36,225 bases of DNA from Bacillota bacterium. Its GTDB lineage: Bacteria; Bacillota; Desulfotomaculia; Desulfotomaculales; Desulfallaceae. The DNA is taken from contig JAEXOR010000047.1 in NCBI GenBank assembly GCA_023439185.1, forward strand, positions 1-36,225, in the 5' to 3' direction. Position 1 is the stretch's first letter. Each line of letters opens with the position of its first letter. The translations under genes were made by a program, and so were the position numbers. Below the pieces are notes generated by a model that saw nothing but the letters and a program-made list of their open reading frames with translations, was not told where the DNA came from and did no database searches. Below are positions 24,563 to 30,464 of the stretch, piece by piece.

Positions 24563-25015
24563 TTGTACGGACAATACCAACCGCAATTCACCGGCCCTCA
24601 GATACTCCACGGCATGACAGGGATGCAGGGAATGCAGGGGATGCAACATCAAGGTATGCAGCAGCAAGGTATGCAGCAACAACAAAACAAGATCAAAAAC
24701 CCCAAAACACAATTGGCCCAGGAGAAAGGGCCGCAAATCAACGACCGGGACAACCTGAACCTTGCTCTGGCCCAGGAGAAATACATTACCGACAATTTTA
24801 ATGTGTTTGTCCGGGAAGCCAGCCACCGGCAACTGCACACCGACGTAATGCGCATATTCATCGAAACCCACGCCATGACCCGGGAACTGTTCAACCTGAT
24901 GTTCCGCAAGGGCTGGTACACCCTGGAGGGTGAACAAAAACAAAAGCTGGCCCAGTCCTACCAGAAGTTTCAGGGATATAGCAACCAGTTCCCCTACTCC
25001 AACCAAATGCACTAA
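24563..25015 (+). CDS. CotF-domain spore coat protein
   Basis: A 150-residue protein. The first 55 residues are rich in Met, Gln and Gly with short repeats (GMQGMQGMQ, GMQQQGMQQQ), a low-complexity tail common to coat proteins. Residues 65-145 form the CotF helical domain (LNLALAQEKYITDNFNVFVR, then ASHRQLHTDVMRIFIETHA). AAGGAGG lies ahead of the start, which reads TTG. It faces away from the bss operon. The repeated tail suggests length variation between strains. Confidence 0.82.
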   Translation: MYGQYQPQFTGPQILHGMTGMQGMQGMQHQGMQQQGMQQQQNKIKNPKTQLAQEKGPQINDRDNLNLALAQEKYITDNFNVFVREASHRQLHTDVMRIFIETHAMTRELFNLMFRKGWYTLEGEQKQKLAQSYQKFQGYSNQFPYSNQMH

Positions 25016-25041
25016 ACCATGGTGCCAGGTGTTAAAAGTTA

Positions 25042-25087
25042 AAAGTGTTAAAAGTCATGAACTATAGTTCATGACTTTTAACACTTT
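25042..25087. repeat. Perfect 46-bp palindrome
   Basis: Bases 25042-25064 and 25065-25087 are exact reverse complements with no spacer: the arms begin AAAGTGTTAAAAGTC and meet at ACTATAGT. It lies 26 bases after the second coat gene. It could end the coat transcript as a long hairpin, or be a small mobile or repeat element. The flank at 25029-25041 repeats the same GTTAAAAGT word. Confidence 0.85.
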
Positions 25088-25152
25088 GCGCCAAAGGGTC
25101 AAATATAGTTTGTGGAAGAAATACAATTGGTTTGTCGTAGAGATTTACTCAG

Positions 25153-25256
25153 GTATGGATAAAAAAAATAACCCCCGTGAAACACCATGGATGAGCATGG
25201 TAAACATTCAGCCCAAGAAAACAGGCAAAGAAATTGCGGGGGTTAAAAAAATATAA
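25153..25256 (+). pseudogene. Fragment of a UroD-family methyltransferase gene
   Basis: The plus strand encodes NNPRETPWMSMV and then KKTGKEIAG, matching INPRETPRMSMV and SKRIGKEVAI of the intact methyltransferase gene at 33242-34315. At the DNA level 32 bases starting AACCCCCGTGAAACACCA differ by one base between the two places; after that a short deletion shifts the match. No other part of the gene is present. It looks like a recent partial duplication that is now a relic; the 61-codon open frame around it is not a gene. Confidence 0.72.
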
Positions 25257-25280
25257 ACCGGCGATACGAAAAAGCCGGTT
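25245..25280 (-). terminator. Rho-independent terminator behind the cobalamin riboswitch
   Basis: AACCGGC (25256-25262) pairs with GCCGGTT (25274-25280) around an 11-base loop. On the minus strand UAUA and seven U follow the stem. On the plus strand no U run follows, so it serves the minus-strand transcript. It lies about 25 bases after the riboswitch aptamer and is its likely expression platform. Confidence 0.75.
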
Positions 25281-25304
25281 GTTGTCTAAAACTACTTGAA
25301 AAAC

Positions 25305-25446
25305 AAAACCATAGGCAACCTTTCCCTGGAAGGCTTTACCGTATGAGGCATTCAGGCTGGTTCCTGACTTTCCGGTTAACCTGAGGTTAACCGGTCACAG
25401 TGGCCGGACCGTCCAGGATTCTCACCTGGTTCCCTATACCCAAACG
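25305..25446 (-). ncRNA. Cobalamin riboswitch without a gene behind it
   Basis: The minus strand carries the conserved cobalamin aptamer elements in order: AGGGAACCAGGTGAGAATCC, GCCACTG (25398-25404), and the B12 box AGTCAGGAACCAGCC (25355-25369), followed by AATGCC. AUAGG at the 5' end can pair with CCUAU at the 3' end as the closing stem. Downstream on the same strand there is only the terminator, then the antisense of the methyltransferase relic and coat genes. No minus-strand gene follows before bssC, 1.4 kb away. The riboswitch has therefore lost its gene, or makes a short B12-controlled RNA. Confidence 0.88.
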
Positions 25447-25468
25447 CATAATATATATTGTTTATATT

Positions 25469-25497
25469 ATTTTACATCTTATTGGAAAGAAAAGCAA
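25469..25497 (-). promoter_or_regulatory. Sigma-A type promoter for the riboswitch RNA
   Basis: On the minus strand TTGCTT (25492-25497) and TAAAAT (25469-25474) are separated by 17 bases. A start near 25462 would place the aptamer at the 5' end of the RNA, so the riboswitch would be an independent unit rather than the tail of the operon before it. Confidence 0.5.
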
Positions 25498-25530
25498 AAC
25501 TTTTTTAACATTTAAGCAACACTAGCGCCG

Positions 25531-25547
25531 GCAAACCGCCGGTTTGC
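25531..25547 (-). promoter_or_regulatory. Probable bacterial SECIS hairpin
   Basis: GCAAACC-GGC-GGTTTGC forms a perfect seven-pair stem with a three-base loop starting with G. The loop begins 17 bases after the in-frame UGA at 25558-25560, within the distance known for bacterial SECIS elements. It straddles the end of the coding region (true stop at 25549-25551). Confidence 0.6.
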
Positions 25548-25548
25548 A

Positions 25549-25767
25549 TCAAACAGCTCAGGTGCCGTTAAACCCTACGGTAACTTTGTCTCCTTCGATA
25601 ATCACGGGCACCAGCCTGTCGGGCGAATGCTTGAGAAATTCCTTGTAAACATTCTTACTGGACAGTACGTCATGGTAATCGCACGCGCCTCTGGCTTCGT
25701 AGTGGTTCTTAGCCGCAGAGCTGAACGGGCAGCCCATTTTTCCGTAAATGATCACCTTATCGCTCAC
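25549..25767 (-). CDS. Uxx-star type glutaredoxin-like selenoprotein
   Basis: A 72-residue glutaredoxin-fold protein. Seen: active-site-like GKMGCPFSS near residue 12 and the cis-Pro region RLVPVIIEGDKVTVGF. The open frame meets a UGA at 25558-25560 after GFNGT. Reading that UGA as selenocysteine gives U-A-V and then a UGA stop, precisely the U-x-x-stop ending that names the Uxx-star family. A stem-loop suited to be a SECIS lies right after the UGA. The start is GTG at 25767, with AAAGGAG eight bases upstream; an earlier GTG at 25776 overlaps that site. It lies 21 bases after the adenosyltransferase gene. Members of this family occur near methyltransferase and corrinoid genes; function unknown. 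If UGA is a plain stop, the protein has 69 residues. Confidence 0.72.
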
Positions 25768-25788
25768 AGCAACCACTCCTTTTGCGGG

Positions 25789-26325
25789 TTAAAATTCAAT
25801 TCCCTTTTGCGCCCTAACGCCCCGGGAAATGGGGTGCTTTACATTTACAGCCTCAATAACCCTGTCCGCACAATCCGTCACCGCCGGCGGGGCGCCCCGG
25901 CCGGTGATAAAAAGAGTTGTTCCCGGGGGCTTCTCTTTAATCAAATCCACAATATCCGCTTCTTGCAGCAGGCCGAATTTAATGCAGTACAATATTTCAT
26001 CCAGCACCACCAATTGATATTCACCGGACACAATGTTGTCCCTGGCTACCTCCAGGGCGGCTCTGGCCGCCTCAATATGTTTTTTTAGCGTTTCTCCGGT
26101 GGCAAACCGCACAAATCCCAGCCCCAGCTTTTTAATGGTCAAGCCGGGCGCCATTTTTTCCGCCGCCAGATATTCCCCGTATACCGATTTGCCTTTGATA
26201 AACTGCAGGACTAAAACCCTTTTACCCTCGCCCCAAAAGCACAAGCTCTCACCCAAGGCCGATGTGGTTTTGCCCTTGCCGTCTCCGGTGAATACCGTAA
26301 CCCCGCCTGCTTCAAGATCCGCCAA
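25789..26325 (-). CDS. cobO: Cob(I)alamin adenosyltransferase, CobA/CobO/BtuR type
   Basis: A 178-residue enzyme that adenosylates cob(I)alamin with ATP to make adenosylcobalamin. Seen: P-loop FTGDGKGKTTSALG near residue 11, LVLQFIKG, LVVLDEILYCIKFGLL (Walker B) and LFITGRGAPP near residue 136, all standard for CobA. The start is TTG at 26325 with AGGAGG eight bases upstream, which overlaps the stop region of the gene before it. Its neighbours handle methyl-corrinoids, so it could keep the cofactor pool balanced. The riboswitch at 25305-25446 is downstream of it, not upstream, and so does not control it in the usual way. Confidence 0.9.
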   Translation of the reverse strand: MADLEAGGVTVFTGDGKGKTTSALGESLCFWGEGKRVLVLQFIKGKSVYGEYLAAEKMAPGLTIKKLGLGFVRFATGETLKKHIEAARAALEVARDNIVSGEYQLVVLDEILYCIKFGLLQEADIVDLIKEKPPGTTLFITGRGAPPAVTDCADRVIEAVNVKHPISRGVRAQKGIEF

Positions 26326-26337
26326 ATACTCCGCCTC

Positions 26338-27294
26338 CTACAGCAGCGTCGATTCCGTCACCAGCCTGTTGCTATGGGCGTAATGCTCGCTGGAGCAAGA
26401 ACCGGCTTTCTTTAACGCGGACAACAGCAAGCCCTCAAAATGCTCCAATCCGGTTTCGTAGCTGGCCGCGGGCAACCCGCAGTAATCAAATATCTCCAGT
26501 ATTTCCAGGTCGGGCATCTCGATTAAGCCGGTATCAATAATCAGCATCCGGTCGCAGCAGCCGAAATTTAACCGAGCTGAAATCCTGTCCCACTGCAGCG
26601 TTTTTTTGATCATTTTATCCCAGTTTTCAAACCAGCCCGGGGTGAGAAAAAATGCTTTCCTGTATTGATCCTGACCGGAAACCTTCGGGCCCAGGAGCAT
26701 TTCCACGCAGTTTCCCGCTCCGATTAATACAGCCCGGCCATCTGCAGCCACCTGTTCGATACCGGCGAAACACTTATTGCCGTAGACAATGACCTGACCC
26801 GGCCCGTTCAGGTGCGATTTTACTTCCGCCTTTATCCGGTCGGGGAAAACATGCATGGAGCAATCAAGATACTTGACGTCAACATCCAGGCCATGCTTGC
26901 GGACTAAAAAATCAATTTCTCTTTTCATGATCGAGCAGCTCAGTAGCTTAACCCCGGGGTATCCGGCGATTTTAGTCATGTTTTTTTTTATGCTTAAGTG
27001 ACAATCCCTGGGCAGCGCCAATTCAGCCGCCACCTCTATGCTTTTTAAAACCCCGGCCGGCACCAGGCAGGCCGGGTGGACCACGCCTTCACCCAGGAGC
27101 TTGTAAGTCTGGGTTTCGTGTAATTTGCTGAATAGCTCTTTGTATGGATCAACAATAATTAAACTTGTCGAAATTTTGTTTATATTTGGGCATTCGGTTG
27201 CAATGCGTACCTCCACCTGGCGCCGGTTAATTCTGTTTGCCTGCACTTTGGTTGTAAAACCGCATATTCCGGACGTAATCTCAACTTCAGCCAT
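26338..27294 (-). CDS. Fusion of a DUF6951 domain and a DUF1638 domain
   Basis: A 318-residue protein. Residues 1-100 are a copy of the small protein encoded just upstream: both start with SGICGFTTKVQ or AGACGFTVLVKVQ, have a conserved cysteine pattern (C11, a central CPN or CRD, then HPACLVPAGVLKSIEVA or DCPVPCAIIKAIQVE), and end in LPRD or LPKD followed by a beta strand. Residues from about 112 on resemble DUF1638 (LLSCSIMKREIDFLV, VKYLDCSMHVFPD, LIDTG). DUF1638 proteins occur beside corrinoid methyltransferases; a role in methyl-corrinoid metabolism is inferred. AAGGAGG lies seven bases before the ATG. Confidence 0.7.
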   Translation of the reverse strand: MAEVEITSGICGFTTKVQANRINRRQVEVRIATECPNINKISTSLIIVDPYKELFSKLHETQTYKLLGEGVVHPACLVPAGVLKSIEVAAELALPRDCHLSIKKNMTKIAGYPGVKLLSCSIMKREIDFLVRKHGLDVDVKYLDCSMHVFPDRIKAEVKSHLNGPGQVIVYGNKCFAGIEQVAADGRAVLIGAGNCVEMLLGPKVSGQDQYRKAFFLTPGWFENWDKMIKKTLQWDRISARLNFGCCDRMLIIDTGLIEMPDLEILEIFDYCGLPAASYETGLEHFEGLLLSALKKAGSCSSEHYAHSNRLVTESTLL

Positions 27295-27370
27295 CGACTT
27301 GCCTCCTTAGAGTCCTCCCACTTATACTCCCGACAAGCCAAAATGTAATAACCAAATACACCATTATTCT

Positions 27371-27685
27371 TTATTCTGATATATTAATGGTGACATCCTT
27401 AGGCAATGCTCCGCCCAACTCAACCTGGATGGCTTTGATAATGGCGCAGGGCACCGGACAGTCCGAGTTGTGCAGCCTTTTACTGGCCGCTTTGTAGATA
27501 TAGGATTCCACCATATTGCCGAAAACGCCTTTGGAACAATCCACCTCAGCCAAATCCTCGTTCAGCATCCGCACGTCCCGGCAGGCGCTGATGATCTCTA
27601 CCTTAACCTTCAGCTTGGAAATTTTCTGCACTTTTACCAACACCGTAAAGCCGCATGCTCCGGCAAAAACCTTGGCCTTGGCCAT
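27371..27685 (-). CDS. DUF6951 family protein
   Basis: A 104-residue protein with AGACGFTVLVKVQ at the N-terminus, IISACRDVRMLNEDL, and NSDCPVPCAIIKAIQVE, so four or five conserved cysteines in the pattern of DUF6951. It is related to the N-terminal domain of the fusion protein in the next gene. The start at 27685 is set by GGAGGAG nine bases upstream; reading from 27709 would run through that site. Its function is unknown. The family is found in anaerobes with corrinoid methyl-transfer genes. Confidence 0.65.
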   Translation of the reverse strand: MAKAKVFAGACGFTVLVKVQKISKLKVKVEIISACRDVRMLNEDLAEVDCSKGVFGNMVESYIYKAASKRLHNSDCPVPCAIIKAIQVELGGALPKDVTINISE

Positions 27686-27802
27686 CTGCAGGCTCTCCTC
27701 CCCCGTCACACCACTAATCAGAGCATTTCTATTATGATCTATTGTGACAAATAAATAAAAATTTTTTAGTTTTTTTTAAATTATACTACTTAAACGGTTA
27801 AT

Positions 27803-27850
27803 AAAAAATGATGGTTTTGGGGCTAAGCCAGGGGGGAGAAGCCCCAAAAC
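27803..27850 (-). terminator. Rho-independent terminator ending the methyltransferase operon
   Basis: GTTTTGGGGCT (27814-27824) pairs with AGCCCCAAAAC (27840-27850), eleven perfect pairs with a 15-base loop. On the minus strand CATCA and then six U follow. It lies 30 bases after the UroD-family gene ending at 27880. The stretch from 27686 to here holds nothing else but AT-rich DNA that could carry the promoter of the DUF6951 operon. Confidence 0.85.
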
Positions 27851-27879
27851 AAAATGTGACAGCAGGGAGGAGTGATATT

Positions 27880-28926
27880 TTATTTGTTCTTTCTAACCCA
27901 CTTTTCGGCTCCGTACCGCTTAACCGTATCCACCATGGCCTTGACGTTGGCCACAGGCGCTTCGGGCCAGATGTCGCAGCTGGGCATTACCGAGTCCACG
28001 CTGCCTTCCATGGCTGCAATGGTGGCCTGTTCCACAATCTCCGGGGTCCCCAGCACCAGCACGCCGTACGCGTCGATATTGCCGAACAGCAGCGGCTCAT
28101 AACCAATGTCGTTGCGGCTCCTGGCCAGGTCGTTCTTGATTTCCACGCTCAGGGCGTCCGCACCGCTGGCCTGCATGTTTTTCATTACGATATTGGTGCT
28201 GCCGCAGATATGCAGGAAGTTGGGCGAACCAATCTCGGCAAAAATACGGCCCAGATGCGGGTCAATGACCTGTTTGAAGTTTCGGGGGCTCAAAACATCG
28301 GTGGTGGCGCCCATCTCGCGGATGCAGATGATGTCGGCGCCGGCTTCACGATACTTGGCCGCCATGGTGATAATCAGTTCGGTAAGCACCGACAGCATGC
28401 CGTTTACCAGGTCGGGTTTTTTAAACGACAGCTTGAACAGGTCGTTCAAATCCATGATCTGACCGGCCATGGTAAAGGGACCCAAAAGCCAGGCCACCAC
28501 CGGGACCTCGCTGCCAACATCCTTTCTCAACAGGCTCAGGGCTTCCATAACCACCGGGTAACGGCCCCTTTCCCAAATCTTATCGGGAATGGTGATGGTC
28601 TGCATTTCCTCTTCGTTATGAATAATCTTCTCTTTAATGGTGGGGTACAGCAGCTGGTTCACGTTCTCGTAGGCGTTCATGACGCAACCCAGCGCCTCGG
28701 CGTCCACGCACATGTCGTAGGGCACCACAACGCTCTCCATACCGGTATTTTTATAGGTAAAAGCCGACGTGTTGGCCATTTTAACGGCGTCGCCGTGCAC
28801 GGTGGGAAACTTGTACCCGTACTCCTCCAGGCTGGCGGTCAATACGCTGCCGAAACCGCTAAAACAAGCCATTCTGTCGGCATCTTTATTGGCCAATATA
28901 CTCAGAACCCGCTCTTTTGAATTCAC
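27880..28926 (-). CDS. UroD-family methyltransferase (second copy)
   Basis: A 348-residue member of the uroporphyrinogen decarboxylase superfamily in its methyltransferase branch (MtaA/CmuA-like). Seen: His239-x-Cys241 in FLHICGS and Cys317 in MPSCDIWPEAP, the zinc ligands that activate a thiol or other methyl acceptor in this branch; true decarboxylases lack them. It probably moves a methyl group to or from the corrinoid protein. The start is GTG at 28926 with AAGGAG eight bases upstream; reading from 28968 would run over that site. It is the last gene of the operon, and a 60-bp tandem repeat separates it from the gene before. Confidence 0.8.
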   Translation of the reverse strand: MNSKERVLSILANKDADRMACFSGFGSVLTASLEEYGYKFPTVHGDAVKMANTSAFTYKNTGMESVVVPYDMCVDAEALGCVMNAYENVNQLLYPTIKEKIIHNEEEMQTITIPDKIWERGRYPVVMEALSLLRKDVGSEVPVVAWLLGPFTMAGQIMDLNDLFKLSFKKPDLVNGMLSVLTELIITMAAKYREAGADIICIREMGATTDVLSPRNFKQVIDPHLGRIFAEIGSPNFLHICGSTNIVMKNMQASGADALSVEIKNDLARSRNDIGYEPLLFGNIDAYGVLVLGTPEIVEQATIAAMEGSVDSVMPSCDIWPEAPVANVKAMVDTVKRYGAEKWVRKNK

Positions 28927-28950
28927 TGAATCATCTCCTTTTTTATTTGG

Positions 28951-29070
28951 GGACATTCCTGTCCCCAAAGAATTACCCGAACTTCAGCAGGTGTGTCCCC
29001 TTTCCGCTCTAGACATTCCTGTCCCCAGAGTACTCCCCGGACTTCAGCAGGCGTGTCCCCTTTCCGCTTT
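28951..29070. repeat. Two tandem copies of a 60-bp repeat
   Basis: 28951-29010 and 29011-29070 match at 52 of 60 positions by eye (for example GACATTCCTGTCCCC, ACTTCAGCAGG and TGTCCCCTTTCCGCT recur exactly 60 bases apart). The first copy starts in a hairpin GGGGACA-TTCC-TGTCCCC (28949-28966). The second copy runs into the stop codon of the next gene (29069-29071). It is probably an interspersed repeat element. Confidence 0.85.
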
Positions 29071-29464
29071 ACCCGATTCTGCCGCCGGGGTTTTTCACCG
29101 ACAGATCATAAATCTCCTCCACCAGAATTTGCACCACCGCGATGGGATTGGGCATATTCATCCGGTTCAGGTTTTCCACGTACAGGTCATAAACCGGCCC
29201 GCCGGTGACCAGCTCCGTTTTCCCGACGAACCTGTAGCCGCTGAGAGTTTCCTGGTTGGCCGCCGCCACGGCGGCCCAGGGGTTGACCTGAATATTACTA
29301 TATGTTTTTCCGCCCACGATTTCGGCAAAGGCAATGGTATCATCGCTGATTACCCGGACAGAACCCTTGGGGGCCACGCTGGGCTTGCCGGTTTGATCCG
29401 CCGTGGCCACAAAGCACTGGTTACTCTCCAGCATTTGTTTCATTTCCGGACTAATCACGGACAT
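29069..29464 (-). CDS. Pyridoxamine 5'-phosphate oxidase-like flavin-binding protein
   Basis: A 131-residue split-barrel protein of the PNPOx-like type. Seen: LESNQCFVATADQTGKPSVA, VRVISDDTIAFAEI, and TYSNIQVNPWAAVAAANQET, the usual flavin-binding strand pattern. Such proteins bind FMN or F420 and have varied roles; true pyridoxamine phosphate oxidases are longer. Its stop codon lies at the edge of the tandem repeat, so its C-terminus may have been altered by the repeat. It sits 19 bases after the MtrH-like gene with GGGAGG upstream of its ATG, so it is part of the methyltransferase operon. A redox role in corrinoid activation is possible but not shown. Confidence 0.72.
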   Translation of the reverse strand: MSVISPEMKQMLESNQCFVATADQTGKPSVAPKGSVRVISDDTIAFAEIVGGKTYSNIQVNPWAAVAAANQETLSGYRFVGKTELVTGGPVYDLYVENLNRMNMPNPIAVVQILVEEIYDLSVKNPGGRIG

Positions 29465-29483
29465 TTAAAAACACCTCCCTAAA

Positions 29484-30422
29484 TTATCCGGATAACTGCT
29501 TGGCAAAATCGCCGAAGAATTTATAAAGCGGGTGGTTGGGATTATCCGGCAGCTTGCCGGTTTCGTCGTAAACCATGGTGGCCAGCATCATACTGGCGGT
29601 GGCCACGGCCGGAATAATCTTGGTCAGGTTGATAATCGGCCCGCTGAAAAGCAAGTCGGACCAGAAGAAAGCAGCCAGGCCCTGGGTGGTGGCGTTCATG
29701 GCGGTAAACCCGTCGGAACCCCACATCTCCCTGGCTTCCTTCCACATGTAAGTCCCGTTGGAAGAGGCCACCCCGCAGGGATACCCGAACTCCTCCTTCA
29801 CCATTTTGCTGGCGATGCAAGAAAATGAAGTGGACGGCAGGTTCATTACCGAAGTGTCCACCAGCACCGTCTCAAACCGGTGGTCGCCAATTTGCTCCAG
29901 CATTTTTTGCAGCCCGCTGACCCGCCCCTTGGGCGAGGGGTCTTCCTGGTTGTAGGCCTGCAGCACCACGTGTTTGATCCCCAGGGCAGCCAGTTTGTTA
30001 ACCTGCTCCGGAATATCTTTGTCCCAGGGAGTGATGCTGTTGTACAGCAATCTGTCCTGCAACCCCTTTTGGCAGCAGTATTCGGCCGCCTCCAAGCGGG
30101 CTTTTTCCACCCACATATCAATGCCGAAGGGACGGTCGCTGATACTGGTGTAAAAATCAACGTATTCCTTCATCTCCGCCGCCGAAGTGGCCACCAGCGC
30201 CACCAGCGCCGGCACCCCGGTCTGATCCGAAAGCTCTTCCATTTTCTTTACATACTCCGTGGCTTTCTGACGGTCAAATTTTCTCTCTTTCCGGCTCTCC
30301 AGAATCTTATCCCCGTTATGGAACATGGAGGCGATTAACAGCGGCGGATTGTTGCCCGGCTGCCCGCCAATCTTCCAGTTACCCAACTGAAACACCTTTT
30401 GTGCACTGGATAAAGTAAGCAT
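29484..30422 (-). CDS. MtrH-family methyltransferase (methyl-corrinoid:tetrahydrofolate type)
   Basis: A 312-residue protein of the MtrH family, the TIM-barrel enzymes that transfer a methyl group from a corrinoid protein to tetrahydromethanopterin or tetrahydrofolate. Seen: WKIGGQPGNNPPLLIASMFH near the N-terminus, the DMWVEKARLEAAEY block, and PCGVASSNGTYMWKEAREM. In acetogens and sulfate reducers such proteins (for example MtvA, MtgA) finish O- or N-demethylation by feeding methyl-tetrahydrofolate to the Wood-Ljungdahl pathway. GAAAGGAG precedes the ATG. With the corrinoid protein and a UroD-type methyltransferase in the same operon it makes a full three-component methyl-transfer system. 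Confidence 0.85.
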   Translation of the reverse strand: MLTLSSAQKVFQLGNWKIGGQPGNNPPLLIASMFHNGDKILESRKERKFDRQKATEYVKKMEELSDQTGVPALVALVATSAAEMKEYVDFYTSISDRPFGIDMWVEKARLEAAEYCCQKGLQDRLLYNSITPWDKDIPEQVNKLAALGIKHVVLQAYNQEDPSPKGRVSGLQKMLEQIGDHRFETVLVDTSVMNLPSTSFSCIASKMVKEEFGYPCGVASSNGTYMWKEAREMWGSDGFTAMNATTQGLAAFFWSDLLFSGPIINLTKIIPAVATASMMLATMVYDETGKLPDNPNHPLYKFFGDFAKQLSG

Positions 30423-30440
30423 TTAATCAACTCCTTTCAG

Positions 30441-30464
30441 TGGTCAGTCTAAAGTCAAAAGTCA
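30441..30464. repeat. Heptamer repeat (AAAGTCT type) at a gene end
   Basis: The minus strand reads TGACTTT-TGACTTT-AGACTGA from 30464, and the first TGA is the stop codon of the activator protein gene. The same word (AGTC with AAA or TAA between) occurs at 34953-34973, also over a stop codon. Confidence 0.5.

Noticed and set aside
24539..25012. 157-codon open frame on the minus strand opposite the coat gene
   Set aside because: The Leu/His/Val-rich translation is the mirror of the Gln/Met-rich coat protein. It was considered as the gene behind the orphan riboswitch, but it lacks any family signature and a good start.
25071..25256. 61-codon open frame as a real small gene
   Set aside because: Its start lies in the palindrome and the only recognisable part is a broken piece of the methyltransferase gene.
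25305..25446. Riboswitch on the plus strand
   Set aside because: The conserved B12 box and GCCACTG read correctly only on the minus strand, and the U run of the terminator is also on that strand.
27808..28920. 370-codon open frame on the plus strand
   Set aside because: It lies wholly opposite the UroD-family gene, is His/Gly/Val rich like a mirrored frame, and has no domain or ribosome binding site.
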